A stretch of DNA of 33,079 bases, from positions 1 to 33,079 of the forward strand of contig NZ_RAVZ01000065.1 of assembly GCF_003611635.1 (NCBI RefSeq). Direction: 5' to 3'. The position numbers were made by a program, and so were the translations under genes. Below are positions 9,970 to 18,855 of this stretch, in pieces; position 1 is the stretch's first letter, and every line of letters starts with the position of its first letter. The stretch comes from Corallococcus terminator. Lineage in GTDB: Bacteria; Myxococcota; Myxococcia; Myxococcales; Myxococcaceae. The notes beneath the pieces were generated by a model. That model was not told the origin of the DNA and did not search any database. It worked only from the letters and a program-made list of their open reading frames with translations.

Positions 9970-10398
9970 TCAGTACTTCGCGGGTGGGTCGCTCGCGGGG
10001 AACGACTCCATGGACTCCTCGTCCACCAGGTCGTCGCCGGGCCCACCACCGGACTTCACGCTGGCGTTCGTCGGGCCCTTCACCTCGCGCGTGGGCACCT
10101 CCGTGTCCTTCGTGCCCTTCGCCTTGCCCTTGCCCTTCGCGGGCGCGGAAGCCGCGCGGCCGGTGCCGGCCTGCGCGTTCACCATGCGCGCACCCAGCAG
10201 GTTCTTGGCGCGCTCGGCCAGGTTGCGCTGTTCGTCCTGCCAGTCGCGGAACAACTGCGCCAGCTCCTGATCGCCCGCGGCCTCCGCGTCACGCAGGTAC
10301 TGCTCGCTCACCGACGCGCCCTTGAGCAGGTGGTAGAGCGTGCTGATGAGGTCGTGATGCTCGTCCCGGGTTCCCGTTACCGCCTGTCCGCCCGCCAT
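9970..10398 (-). CDS. Small helical protein with C-terminal ESFPASDPPA-type motif
   Basis: The protein has 142 residues from the ATG at 10398, chosen because GGAGG lies 6 bases upstream; the open frame continues to 10470 without support. Residues 10-70 form a helical, charged region (DEHHDLISTLYHLLKGA and LFRDWQDEQRNLAERAKNLL) that resembles one pair of a ferritin-like or DUF2383-type helical bundle. A low-complexity Lys/Gly/Ala linker follows. The C-terminus, DEESMESFPASDPPAKY, matches a short motif found at the end of many unrelated small bacterial proteins; its role is unknown to me. No signal peptide is present, so it is probably cytoplasmic. It lies upstream of the FHA regulator and downstream of grx on the same strand. 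Confidence 0.8.
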   Translation of the reverse strand: MAGGQAVTGTRDEHHDLISTLYHLLKGASVSEQYLRDAEAAGDQELAQLFRDWQDEQRNLAERAKNLLGARMVNAQAGTGRAASAPAKGKGKAKGTKDTEVPTREVKGPTNASVKSGGGPGDDLVDEESMESFPASDPPAKY

Positions 10399-10461
10399 GT
10401 GTTCCTCCCGTGAAAGGGGTGGATGCCAATGGGGGGAAGGTAGGCACGGCGGCAGGCGCGG

Positions 10462-10484
10462 GCGGGCCATAACCCGGGGCCCGC
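10462..10484 (-). terminator. GC-rich hairpin after glutaredoxin gene
   Basis: A 7-bp perfect stem (GCGGGCC with GGCCCGC, 10462-10468 and 10478-10484) with a 9-base loop begins 15 bases past the grx stop. There is no U-tract, so termination may be inefficient or Rho-assisted. Confidence 0.35.
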
Positions 10485-10498
10485 TCGCCCGGCTGCCC

Positions 10499-10756
10499 TC
10501 AGGCGCTCAGCATCGGATCCAGCTTCTTCTGCCGGTCCAATTCGGCCAGGTCGGAGTAGCCGCCCACGTGCGTCTCCCCGATGAAGATCTGCGGCACGGT
10601 GCGCTGGCCGCCGCTCATCTCCACCAGCTTCGCGCGCGCGTCGTCATCCCCGGTGACGTCCACCTCGGTGTAGTCCACGCCCTTGCGCTTGAGCAGGTCC
10701 TTCGCGCGCACGCAAAAGCCACAATAGGTCGTCGTGTAGATCTTCACGGGCTTCAC
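10499..10756 (-). CDS. grxC: Glutaredoxin 3-like protein
   Basis: The 85-residue protein has a complete glutaredoxin fold. The active site is C-G-F-C (Cys12 and Cys15) after KIYTTTY, where the family usually has CPYC. The glutathione-binding TVP motif (TVPQIFIG) and the GGYSDL motif follow in the right order. It should reduce protein disulfides or mixed disulfides in the cytoplasm using glutathione. The start is GTG at 10756, with AAGGAGG 6 bases upstream, a very strong ribosome site. It stands between groEL and the small ESFPASDPPA-tail gene, all on the minus strand, with its own upstream gap of 184 bp. The symbol is by similarity only; the C-G-F-C variant may change its redox preference. 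Confidence 0.92.
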   Translation of the reverse strand: MKPVKIYTTTYCGFCVRAKDLLKRKGVDYTEVDVTGDDDARAKLVEMSGGQRTVPQIFIGETHVGGYSDLAELDRQKKLDPMLSA

Positions 10757-10866
10757 GTTAAGCCTCCTTCAAGGGCTGTGTGGGTCCTGCGCCGGTAGAT
10801 GCCAAACCTAAGGGCCGGTTGCACGGCGTGCCACGGCCGCGCGCACCGGGTCCCTTGAAACACGAC

Positions 10867-10898
10867 GGCCCCCGGAACCCCGAAGGGTGCCGGAGGCC
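10867..10898 (-). terminator. Terminator of the groES-groEL operon
   Basis: A strong hairpin of GGCC/GGCC, CCGG/CCGG and ACCC/GGGT arms with a TTCG tetraloop lies 42 bases past the groEL stop on the minus strand. It is followed by GTCGTGTTTC. The UUCG loop on a long GC stem makes it a convincing intrinsic terminator although the U-run is short. Confidence 0.6.
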
Positions 10899-10940
10899 GC
10901 GAGTCCCATCCCCGTGGAATGAAGGGGAAGGGGAGGGCGA

Positions 10941-12608
<1,668 letters not shown>

Positions 12609-12643
12609 CTAGAAAGTGGGAGTGGAAAAGGGTGCGGCGGGCT

Positions 12644-12937
12644 TCACTTGTCGACGATGACGCCCAGCACATCCTCTTCGCGGAGGATCAGGTGATCCTC
12701 GCCGTCCAGCTTGATCTCCGTGCCCGCGTACTTGCTGAAGAGGATGGTGTCGCCGGCCTTGATGTCCATGGCGCGCACCTTGCCGTCCTCCAGCACCTTG
12801 CCGTTACCGACGGCGACGACCTTGCCCTCGAGGGGCTTCTCCTTGGCCGTGTCGGGGATGAAGAGACCGCCCTTGGTCTTGGTCTCCTCGGCGACGCGCT
12901 TGATGATGAGCCGATCCTGCAGGGGACGAATCTTCAT
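12644..12937 (-). CDS. groES: Co-chaperonin GroES (10 kDa)
   Basis: The 97-residue protein has the standard GroES length and motifs: [14 protein letters not shown] at the start, the mobile-loop region [15 protein letters not shown], and [18 protein letters not shown] with [14 protein letters not shown] at the end. It caps the GroEL ring. An AGGAG site 6 bases upstream supports the ATG at 12937. It is the first gene of the groES-groEL operon. A promoter (13075-13102) and a CIRCE operator (13032-13058) lie about 100-165 bp upstream, so HrcA repression and heat induction are expected. Confidence 0.98.
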   Translation of the reverse strand: MKIRPLQDRLIIKRVAEETKTKGGLFIPDTAKEKPLEGKVVAVGNGKVLEDGKVRAMDIKAGDTILFSKYAGTEIKLDGEDHLILREEDVLGVIVDK

Positions 12938-13031
12938 GGCTTGCTCCTGTGAACCACGGCCTGGCGGCCCGGATTGCGGTCCGGACCGGGATGCCGTTGG
13001 GGTTGAGAAAAGGGCCTGTTGGCCGGTGGCG

Positions 13032-13058
13032 TTGGCACTCGCACCTCGTGAGTGCTAA
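13032..13058. promoter_or_regulatory. CIRCE operator 1 (HrcA-binding site) of groESL
   Basis: TTGGCACTC, nine bases, then GAGTGCTAA. This matches the CIRCE consensus TTAGCACTC-N9-GAGTGCTAA at all but one position. It begins 16 bp after the -10 element of the groES promoter, so it covers the transcription start and early leader, the usual place for HrcA repression. The hrcA gene is not in the window. Confidence 0.93.
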
Positions 13059-13074
13059 CGCCAGGTCGCGGCGG

Positions 13075-13102
13075 ATAATAACCAGGGACTTCACCTCGTC
13101 AA
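13075..13102 (-). promoter_or_regulatory. Sigma-70 type promoter of groES-groEL
   Basis: On the minus strand TTGACG (13102-13097) and TATTAT (13080-13075) are separated by 16 bp; each differs from consensus by one base. The expected start point is near 13068, just before CIRCE 1. The groESL leader would be about 130 bases long and carries the CIRCE inverted repeat. Confidence 0.75.
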
Positions 13103-13181
13103 GCGACGTTGGTCCTTGGGTCCGTGTGCGGCTAAACACCCGTCCTGCCTGTGGTTTTCCAGGAAGTTTCCCCACCCGCCA

Positions 13182-13198
13182 CGCCTGCCCGGCAGGCG
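13182..13198. repeat. Short perfect palindrome between the two CIRCE sites
   Basis: CGCCTGCC, one base, GGCAGGCG. The arms are perfect. It sits 19 bp from CIRCE 2 inside the 427-bp groES upstream gap. It could be a hairpin in a transcript, or a protein site; there is no U-run. Confidence 0.5.
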
Positions 13199-13216
13199 GG
13201 GGGCAGTGTCGCCGCG

Positions 13217-13243
13217 TTGGCACTCACCCGGCACGAGTGCCAA
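13217..13243. promoter_or_regulatory. CIRCE operator 2, perfect dyad
   Basis: TTGGCACTC, nine bases, then GAGTGCCAA. The arms are exactly complementary, and a further G/C pair extends the dyad to 13216-13244. The half-site TTGGCACTC is identical to that of CIRCE 1. The centre is 185 bp from the centre of CIRCE 1. It is 122 bp upstream of the divergent gene at 13365. It could act with CIRCE 1 on groESL, control the divergent operon, or both. Confidence 0.85.
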
Positions 13244-13273
13244 CGTAAGTCCTTGATAAGACTCAAGGGTGTT

Positions 13274-13302
13274 TTGCCGACGCCGTGCGACATGACTACG
13301 CT
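13274..13302 (+). promoter_or_regulatory. Possible promoter of the divergent cluster
   Basis: TTGCCG (13274-13279), 17 bp, TACGCT (13297-13302). The match is modest. It would start transcription near 13309, about 55 bases before the ATG at 13365, and CIRCE 2 would end 31 bp upstream of its -35 element. Confidence 0.3.
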
Positions 13303-13364
13303 TGCTCGTGGAGCCCCCTGGGAGTCGAGGCTGACTTCCAGCAAACCCTCGGGAGGTGTGGTCG

Positions 13365-13964
13365 ATGAGCGGACTGGTGACGTCCTCTTCCTCGCTGAAG
13401 GAGTTCTTCCGGGAACTGCTGCTGGAAGTCACGACGCGGCAGCGGGTGGCGCTGAACGAGTCCACCGAGTTCTACCTGGTGAACCTGCTGGCGGACTTCG
13501 CGGCGTCGGACAAGCTGTTCAGCCGGGATGCCGAAGGCCGGCGCGAGCACGAGCCCCTGGCGGAGCTGTACCACCGGGCGCTTCAGCAGGAGCGCGACGA
13601 GCGCATCCGCACGCTGCGGCGGCTGGGTGACGTGTCGCTCTACAAGGTCGGCTTCTTCTCCGGCGCGCTGCAGCAGGGGATGGTCGGCCCGGACTACTAC
13701 ATCCAGATGGGCGGTGCGGCGTACGGCCAGGTCGCGGAGCTGGTGCCCGCCAGCGGCTTCACCGGCGTGTACCGCGAGCTGTGCGACAAGTTCCGTTCGC
13801 TGGTGGAGGTGCTGGAGGAGATCAGCGCCCGGGGGCTGGTGAGCGCCGGTCCCGCCGGGGCGCTGCGCGTCTACGAGTCCTGGGTGCGCACCGGCAGCGA
13901 CAGGCTGGAGCGCGTGCTGGTGGACGCCGGATGGATGCCGCGCAAGGGGCCGCTTGCGAACTGA
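13365..13964 (+). CDS. Unrecognised protein, first of a divergent pair
   Basis: I do not recognise this 199-residue protein. It has no signal peptide or membrane segment and looks mostly helical: LKEFFRELLLEVTTRQRV, STEFYLVNLLADFAASDKLF and a charged segment ending HRALQQERDERIRTLRRLGDVSLYKVGFF. A glycine-rich part (GMVGPDYYIQMGGAAYGQVAEL) sits in the middle. The ATG at 13365 is preferred because GGGAGG lies 8 bases upstream; a GTG at 13356 is in frame. The next gene begins inside its last codons, so the two are translationally coupled and probably work together. The promoter side contains CIRCE 2. It is likely a lineage-specific cytoplasmic protein. Confidence 0.8.
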   Translation: MSGLVTSSSSLKEFFRELLLEVTTRQRVALNESTEFYLVNLLADFAASDKLFSRDAEGRREHEPLAELYHRALQQERDERIRTLRRLGDVSLYKVGFFSGALQQGMVGPDYYIQMGGAAYGQVAELVPASGFTGVYRELCDKFRSLVEVLEEISARGLVSAGPAGALRVYESWVRTGSDRLERVLVDAGWMPRKGPLAN

Positions 13965-14625
13965 CCCGGGGGAATCCCCGCTGCTGGTGGGACGGCTCCA
14001 GGCCCACCTGGAGGCCATCTACGGCTTCCGGTGCCAGGCGCGCGCGGAGGCCTTCGTGGTGGACCTGGAGACCGCCGCGCTCCTGGGCGGCACCGGCCGC
14101 GCGCCGGAGGAACTGCTGGTGCTGGAGGCCCGGGGCGGCCTGGAGCTGGCGCTCTACCTGTCCCCGGCGCTGCTGGCCCGCCTGGAGCGCTACGACGCAA
14201 GCCCCCTGGGCTCCGTGCTGGATGGCGACCTGGATGGCTACTGCCAGGTGACCGAAGGCGTCAGCCACTTCCTCTACGTCGCGCACACGGCGCACTACGA
14301 GCGCACGGTGTCGCTGCTGGAACTGGAGGCGCAGGCGGAGGTGGACAAGTTCGTGGTGTGCCTGCTGCACCGCTGGGGCGAGGGCGTCGTCGGCTGGGCC
14401 CGGGAACTGCTCCAGCGCCTCTTCGACCACGTGGCGTACCAACCCCGGCTGTCACTGGAGGAGCGCTGGCGCTACGAGGAGGCGAACCGGGTGTCGCGCC
14501 GCTTCTGCGCGCGGCTGATGGGGCACGTCGTGGCCCGGCGGTTGGACCGGCTCCTCGGCGACCTGCGTTATGCGTACCGGCTGGGGGCGGAGGCCAAGCT
14601 GCGCCACTTCGCGCACGGCGGTTGA
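13954..14625 (+). CDS. Unrecognised protein coupled to the preceding gene
   Basis: The product has 223 residues from a TTG start at 13954 that overlaps the previous stop by 11 bp, with AAGGGG just before it; a GTG at 13987 is an alternative. No family is recognised. The sequence is soluble, mixed alpha/beta in the first half (FVVDLETAALLGG, LVLEARGGLELALYLSPALLARLERYD, GYCQVTEGVSHFLYVAHTAHYER) and helical with many arginines in the second half. The GVSHFLYV.. stretch with nearby histidines could bind metal, but this is a guess. Its stop TGA shares its final A with an in-frame ATG of the Nudix gene, so the three genes form one cluster. Confidence 0.8.
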   Translation: MRTDPGESPLLVGRLQAHLEAIYGFRCQARAEAFVVDLETAALLGGTGRAPEELLVLEARGGLELALYLSPALLARLERYDASPLGSVLDGDLDGYCQVTEGVSHFLYVAHTAHYERTVSLLELEAQAEVDKFVVCLLHRWGEGVVGWARELLQRLFDHVAYQPRLSLEERWRYEEANRVSRRFCARLMGHVVARRLDRLLGDLRYAYRLGAEAKLRHFAHGG

Positions 14626-14663
14626 TGGCCCGGCCGGCGTCCGCTTCGGGTAGGGTGGAGGGC

Positions 14664-15170
14664 ATGCCGCGCGAGGCATCCTCAGGAGGCATCGTCATCC
14701 GGGCCAGCAGTGCCGGCACCTGGGAGGTGGCCGTCATCCGTCCGCACGGACGTCACCTGTGGGCGCTGCCCAAGGGGCACGTGGACCCGGGCGAAACGCC
14801 CGAACAGACCGCCCACCGCGAGGTGCGGGAGGAGACGGGGCTCTCCGTGGCGCTGCTCGCGCCGCTGGGGGAGATCCGCTACGTCTACCAGTTCCGGGGG
14901 CAGCGCATCTTCAAGCGCGTCCACTTCTTCCTCTTCCGCTACGAGGCGGGGGAATTGGGGCCGCTGCCGGGGCCACGCGTGGAAGTGGATGAGGTGCGCT
15001 GGCTGCCCCTGGAAGGGCTGATTCCCGCGCTGGGCTACAAGGGGGAGAAGGCCGTCGCCGGCCGGGCGCTGCGGTGGATGCGCGCCCAGGGCCTGGCGTC
15101 CGCGCCTTCCGCCTCGCCCGGAGCCCCTCCGGTGACGGAGGAGGGCGCCGGGCTGAAGAAGGAAGGCTGA
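14664..15170 (+). CDS. Nudix hydrolase
   Basis: The 168-residue protein contains a complete Nudix box, GHVDPGE-x7-REVREETGL (residues 38-60), with the glutamates that bind the divalent metal. It opens with SSGGIVIR, the usual first strand, and has the later VDEVRWLPL strand. Enzymes of this type cleave nucleoside diphosphates linked to another group, such as dinucleoside polyphosphates, ADP-ribose or oxidised nucleotides. The substrate cannot be told from sequence. The ATG at 14664 has GGAGG only 2-3 bases upstream. An in-frame ATG at 14625 overlaps the previous stop and would add 13 residues. The tail is Ala/Pro-rich. The stop is 3 bp from the convergent rpoZ stop. Confidence 0.9.
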   Translation: MPREASSGGIVIRASSAGTWEVAVIRPHGRHLWALPKGHVDPGETPEQTAHREVREETGLSVALLAPLGEIRYVYQFRGQRIFKRVHFFLFRYEAGELGPLPGPRVEVDEVRWLPLEGLIPALGYKGEKAVAGRALRWMRAQGLASAPSASPGAPPVTEEGAGLKKEG

Positions 15171-15173
15171 AGC

Positions 15174-15413
15174 CTACTTCTTGGCTTCTTCGGCGGTGTA
15201 CTTGCCGGAGAGCGCCTCGCGCACGTCGCGGTCGAACTTCACGCGCTGGGTGGCGACCTCGCGCAGGGCGAGCACGGGCGGCTTGTTCTTGGAGGTCTCC
15301 AGGATGGGCCGGGCGCCGGCCATCAACTGACGCGCGCGCTTGGCGCCCAGCAGCACCAGCGCGAACCGGTTGTCCACGTAGGGGAGGCAGTCTTCAACGG
15401 TAACGCGGGCCAT
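15174..15413 (-). CDS. rpoZ: RNA polymerase omega subunit
   Basis: The 79-residue protein is omega: [30 protein letters not shown] at the N-terminus, then [12 protein letters not shown], the characteristic core. Omega clamps the beta-prime subunit and helps RNA polymerase assembly; in many bacteria it forms a ppGpp site. The ATG at 15413 is chosen because AAGGAT precedes it and it gives the family N-terminus; the open frame runs on to 15551 without support. A promoter lies at 15454-15482. It stands alone, convergent with the Nudix gene. Confidence 0.95.
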   Translation of the reverse strand: MARVTVEDCLPYVDNRFALVLLGAKRARQLMAGARPILETSKNKPPVLALREVATQRVKFDRDVREALSGKYTAEEAKK

Positions 15414-15768
15414 GGGACATCCTTCTTGGCTTGGGAGCCGGTGGAAGCCTCTGAACCTAAAGAGCACCTCCGGGCGAGTCAAGGAAGGATGGTGGGCCCG
15501 CCCCGTGCCCACCGGCCGACGCTCCAGGGCCTTCCCTGTTCGCTGGCTCACGTCTGATTCTCAGGTTCCGGAATTTAAGACGCAATCGCGCAACGGATCG
15601 CCGGGGGTGCGTTTTTCGAAGAAGGAATGGGACGCCAGGCGTGGGTCCCCGTCACCCCGCCTCCTGGGATTCCCGGGTTGCGGTTCGCGAGAGGAGGTCC
15701 CGCATGAGCGCGGTGGAATCCTGCGGCGCTGTCCATCCCCGGTGCGTGTCGGGTGGGAGGGGGGAGTC
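15414..15768. other. 355-bp intergenic region between rpoZ and the NmrA-like gene
   Basis: The left part carries the rpoZ promoter (15454-15482, minus). The right end carries a possible leader ORF (from 15704) preceded by GAGGAGG. Between about 15540 and 15640 the sequence is noticeably less GC-rich (CCGGAATTTAAGACGCAATCGCG), suggesting regulatory DNA, but no convincing promoter was picked out there. No tRNA or structured RNA was seen. Confidence 0.5.
15454..15482 (-). promoter_or_regulatory. Predicted promoter of rpoZ
   Basis: On the minus strand TTGACT (15482-15477) and TAGGTT (15459-15454) are 17 bp apart. The -35 is strong and the -10 weak. The leader would be about 35 bases. Confidence 0.45.
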
Positions 15769-15787
15769 ATGGGAGGGGAAGCCGTGA
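15704..15787 (+). CDS. Possible 27-codon leader ORF
   Basis: An ATG at 15704 has GAGGAGG 6 bases upstream, one of the best ribosome sites in the window. It opens a 27-residue frame beginning MSAVESCGAV and ending in TGA at 15785-15787. The TGA overlaps the GTG at 15784, a possible start of the NmrA-like gene, as GTGA. It could be a translated leader coupling the downstream gene. The peptide has two cysteines and no recognisable attenuation pattern. It may be chance in GC-rich DNA. Confidence 0.3.
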   Translation: MSAVESCGAVHPRCVSGGRGESWEGKP

Positions 15788-16650
15788 ACGGGCCGGTGCT
15801 GGTGACGGGCCCGACGGGCAACGTGGGCCGGGCGGTGGTGCGGGCCCTTCTGTCGGAAGGGGTGCCGGTGCGCGCGGCGGTGAAGTCGCCGGAGCACACC
15901 GTGGCGCTCCTCAAGGAGATGGATGGGGACGTGACGCCGGTGCCGCTGGACTTCCTGCGCCCGGAGACGTTCCTGCCCGCGCTGGAGGGCGTGCGGGGCG
16001 TGTTCCTGATGCGGCCCCCGTCCCTGGCCAACGCGGAGGGCACGCTCAACGCCTTCGTGGACGCGGCCGTCGCTCAGGGCGTGAAGCAGGTGGTGTTCCT
16101 GTCCATGGCGGGCGCGGAGCGCAGCACGTGGGCGCCGCACCACGCGGTGGAGGAGCACCTGAAGCGCTCGTCGCTGGGGTGGACGCTGCTGCGCCCGGCC
16201 TTCTTCGCGCAGAACCTGGGGGACACGTACCGCGAGGACATCCGCCAGGACGGCCGGCTCTACATGCCCGCGGGGCTCGGCAAGGTGGCCTTCGTGGACG
16301 TGCGCGACGTGGGCGAGGTGGCGGCGCGGGCGATGCTGGACACGTCCCTGCGCGACCGCGCCTTCACCCTCACCGGCCTGGAGGCGGTGACGTTCGAGGA
16401 GGTGGCCTCCGTGCTGTCGGAGGTGCTCGGCCGGCCCATCCGCTACGTGCCCGCGTCGGTGCCCGGCTACGTGCGCCACCTGCACCAGCGGCGGTTGTCC
16501 TGGGGCCAGTTGGGCATGCAGACGCTGGTGCACGTGGGGCTGCGCTTCGGCCATGCGGAGCAGGTGGACCCCACGCTCACCAACCTGCTCGGGCGCCCCA
16601 CGCGCACGGTGCGCCAGTACATCGAGGACCATGCGCCGCTGTGGCGCTGA
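15769..16650 (+). CDS. NmrA-like NAD(P)-binding protein
   Basis: The 293-residue protein belongs to the atypical short-chain dehydrogenase (NmrA/SDR-a) group. A Rossmann motif GPTGNVGRAV lies near residues 13-22, followed by strands ending in LDFLRPETF, VFLMRPPS and VVFLSMAGAE. An HHAVEEHLKRSSLGWTLLRPAFFAQN segment stands where typical SDRs have the YxxxK motif. Members may be NAD(P)H quinone reductases or redox-sensing regulators without catalysis; the catalytic Tyr/Lys pair is not evident here. It is soluble and cytoplasmic. The ATG at 15769 has GGAGG 8 bases upstream. A GTG at 15784 with GGAGGGG 6 bases upstream is equally possible. It converges on the DoxX-like gene 6 bp away. Confidence 0.88.
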   Translation: MGGEAVNGPVLVTGPTGNVGRAVVRALLSEGVPVRAAVKSPEHTVALLKEMDGDVTPVPLDFLRPETFLPALEGVRGVFLMRPPSLANAEGTLNAFVDAAVAQGVKQVVFLSMAGAERSTWAPHHAVEEHLKRSSLGWTLLRPAFFAQNLGDTYREDIRQDGRLYMPAGLGKVAFVDVRDVGEVAARAMLDTSLRDRAFTLTGLEAVTFEEVASVLSEVLGRPIRYVPASVPGYVRHLHQRRLSWGQLGMQTLVHVGLRFGHAEQVDPTLTNLLGRPTRTVRQYIEDHAPLWR

Positions 16651-16656
16651 CGTATC

Positions 16657-17013
16657 TCAGGTGTACCAGAGCGCCCAGAGGATGAGGACGCCCTGCAGCG
16701 GCAGCCTCAGCCAGAGCAGGGCCTTGGGAATCGTCCGGAACTTCTCCGGGTGCCGGGCCATGTGCACGTTCGCGGGGAACACCGCCACGAACAGCGCGAC
16801 GAGTCCCCAGGCCGCAAGCCGCGTCGTCTGCGGCACCACCAGCAGCACGCCGAGCAGCACCTCCGCCACGCCGCTCAGGAGCACCAACTCCCGGGGGTAC
16901 GGGAGGTAGGGCGGCATGATGCTCATGAACATGCGCGGCTTGCGGAAGTGGGTCACCCCCGCGACGACCATGAACAGCGCGAGCACGAACTGGAGGATGA
17001 GCTTCACGGACAT
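16657..17013 (-). CDS. DoxX-like small membrane protein
   Basis: The 118-residue protein has four predicted membrane helices (about 4-22, 45-66, 71-90 and 98-117). It carries the family pattern HFRKPRMFMSIMPPYLP followed by LLSGVAEVLLGVLL. DoxX-like proteins are inner-membrane proteins of poorly defined, often redox-linked role. The ATG at 17013 is preferred; a second ATG at 17040 would place AAGGAG inside the coding sequence. The gene is 57 bp downstream of pgm on the same strand, and its ribosome site lies inside a hairpin (17021-17061). Confidence 0.85.
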   Translation of the reverse strand: MSVKLILQFVLALFMVVAGVTHFRKPRMFMSIMPPYLPYPRELVLLSGVAEVLLGVLLVVPQTTRLAAWGLVALFVAVFPANVHMARHPEKFRTIPKALLWLRLPLQGVLILWALWYT

Positions 17014-17020
17014 GGCGGGT

Positions 17021-17061
17021 GGGGCTCCTTGCGGCGGCATCGAAGCCCGCCCCGGAGCCCC
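17021..17061 (-). promoter_or_regulatory. Hairpin between pgm and the DoxX-like gene that buries the ribosome site
   Basis: GGGGCTCC (17061-17054 on the minus strand) is perfectly complementary to GGAGCCCC (17028-17021), with an inner GGCGG/CCGCC pairing. The AAGGAG of the DoxX-like gene overlaps the second arm. The structure could end pgm transcription or limit translation of the downstream gene. Confidence 0.4.
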
Positions 17062-17070
17062 CGTCCATGC

Positions 17071-18708
17071 CTACTTTCCGGCGAAGGCCTCCCCGACGAT
17101 GGCGCGCGCCTCCTGGACGATGGAGTCCAGGTGCGCCTGGTCGCGGAAGCTCTCCGCGTAGATTTTGTAGACGTCCTCGGTGCCGGAGGGCCGCGCGGCG
17201 AACCAGCCGTTCTCCGTCGTCACCTTGAGGCCGCCCAGGTCCGCGTTGTTGCCCGGCGCGCGCGTGAGGCGCTGCGTGATGGGCTCACCCGCGAGCGACG
17301 TGGCCTTCACCGCGTCGGGGGACAGCTTCTTGAGCAAGGCCTTCTGTTCGGGCGTGGCCGGCGCATCGATGCGCGTGTACAGCGGCGCGCCGAACTTCTT
17401 CGCCTGCTCCTGATAGTGCTCGCCGGGGTCCTTGCCGGTGTTCGCGAGAATCTCCGCCGCGAGCAGGTCCAGGATGATGCCGTCCTTGTCGGTGGTCCAC
17501 ACGGTGCCGTCGGTGCGCAGGAAGGACGCTCCCGCGCTCTCCTCGCCACCGAAGCCCAGAGAGCCGTCCAGGAGGCCGTCCACGAACCACTTGAAGCCCA
17601 CCGGCACCTCCACCACGCGGCGGCCCAGGTGCTTCGCCACGCGGTCGATGAGGCTGCTGCTCACCAGCGTCTTGCCCACCGCCGCGTCCTTCTTCCAGTG
17701 CGGGCGGTGGCCGAACAGGTAGCCGATGGAGACGGCCAGGTAGTGGTTGGGGTTCATCAGCCCCTGGCTGGGGGTGACGATGCCGTGGCGGTCGGAGTCC
17801 GTGTCGTTGCCGAAGGCGAGCGCGTACTTGTCCTTGAGCGCCACCAGGTTCGCCATCGCGTACGGCGACGAGCAGTCCATGCGGATCTTCCCGTCGTGGT
17901 CCGCGGGCATGAAGCCGAACGTGGGGTCCACCTTGCGGTTCACCACCGTGAGCTTCAGCTTGTAGCGCTCCGCGATGGGGTCCCAGTAGTCCAGGTTGGA
18001 GCCGCCCAGCGGATCCGCGCCCAGCTTCAGGTTGGCCCTGTGGATGACGTCCATGTCCACCACGTTGGCCAGGTCCGCGACATACGGCGTGATGAAGTCG
18101 TGGGGCTTCACCGTGTCGCTTCCGCGCGCCTTCTCGTAGGTGACGCGGCGGACGTCCTTGTTGCCAGCGGCCATCAACTCGTTGGCGCGGCGCTCCACCA
18201 GGGACGTGACGTTGGAGTCGGCGGGGCCGCCGTTGGGCGGGTTGTACTTGATGCCGCCGTCCTCCGGCGGGTTGTGGGACGGGGTGATGACGATGCCGTC
18301 CGCGAGCCCGCTCGTGCGGCCCCGGTTGTACGTGAGGATGGCGTGGGAGATGACCGGCGTGGGCGTGGCGCCTTCGGTGTAGCGGACCTCGACGCCGTGG
18401 GCGGCCAGCACCTCCAGCGTGGTGCGCTGGGCGGGCTCGGAGAGGGCGTGCGTGTCCTTGCCCAGGAACAGCGGGCCGTCGTAGCCCTGCTGCTTGCGGT
18501 ACTCGCACAGGGCCTGCGCCACCGCGAGGATGTGCGCTTCGTTGAAGCTCCGGCGCGCGGCGCTTCCCCGGTGACCGGAGGTGCCGAAGGCGACGCGCTG
18601 CTCGGCGATGGACGCGTCCGGTACGTCGGAGGCGTACTGCCTGCGCAGCTTCTCGGGGTTGATCAGCAGGTCGCGCGAAAGGGGCTTGCCAGCGGAAGGA
18701 TGGGCCAT
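17071..18708 (-). CDS. pgm: Phosphoglucomutase (alpha-D-glucose phosphate-specific)
   Basis: The 545-residue protein matches the length and motifs of Pgm. The catalytic phosphoserine loop [15 protein letters not shown] has Ser144. The Mg2+ loop [10 protein letters not shown] has Asp302, Asp304 and Asp306. The sugar-binding loop [10 protein letters not shown] lies near 387-396 and the phosphate-binding loop [15 protein letters not shown] near 506-520. It interconverts glucose 1-phosphate and glucose 6-phosphate in the cytoplasm, linking glycolysis with glycogen, trehalose and polysaccharide synthesis. The ATG has no clear Shine-Dalgarno. A TAGTGT hexamer on the minus strand ends 9 bases before it, so the leader may be very short. 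The DoxX-like gene follows. Confidence 0.97.
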   Translation of the reverse strand: MAHPSAGKPLSRDLLINPEKLRRQYASDVPDASIAEQRVAFGTSGHRGSAARRSFNEAHILAVAQALCEYRKQQGYDGPLFLGKDTHALSEPAQRTTLEVLAAHGVEVRYTEGATPTPVISHAILTYNRGRTSGLADGIVITPSHNPPEDGGIKYNPPNGGPADSNVTSLVERRANELMAAGNKDVRRVTYEKARGSDTVKPHDFITPYVADLANVVDMDVIHRANLKLGADPLGGSNLDYWDPIAERYKLKLTVVNRKVDPTFGFMPADHDGKIRMDCSSPYAMANLVALKDKYALAFGNDTDSDRHGIVTPSQGLMNPNHYLAVSIGYLFGHRPHWKKDAAVGKTLVSSSLIDRVAKHLGRRVVEVPVGFKWFVDGLLDGSLGFGGEESAGASFLRTDGTVWTTDKDGIILDLLAAEILANTGKDPGEHYQEQAKKFGAPLYTRIDAPATPEQKALLKKLSPDAVKATSLAGEPITQRLTRAPGNNADLGGLKVTTENGWFAARPSGTEDVYKIYAESFRDQAHLDSIVQEARAIVGEAFAGK

Positions 18709-18855
18709 GACACGGCCACACTAGCCGCGCGCGCCCTGGGATGGGGAGGCGAAGTCACGCCCCCCTGTCCATCCCGGCACCGGACCTGACGCGCTCCGTC
18801 CAGAAGCGGGCGGGAGCGCGTATCCCCCGGGGGGGTAACCGTTGTCCGGAAGCCG

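Noticed and set aside
13032-13243. CRISPR-like repeats from the two similar 27-bp elements
   Set aside because: Only two copies exist, each an inverted repeat matching CIRCE, and no array or cas gene is present.
16750-18789. 679-residue plus-strand open frame opposite pgm
   Set aside because: Antisense to pgm, which has all catalytic motifs; composition is His/Arg/Val-rich noise.
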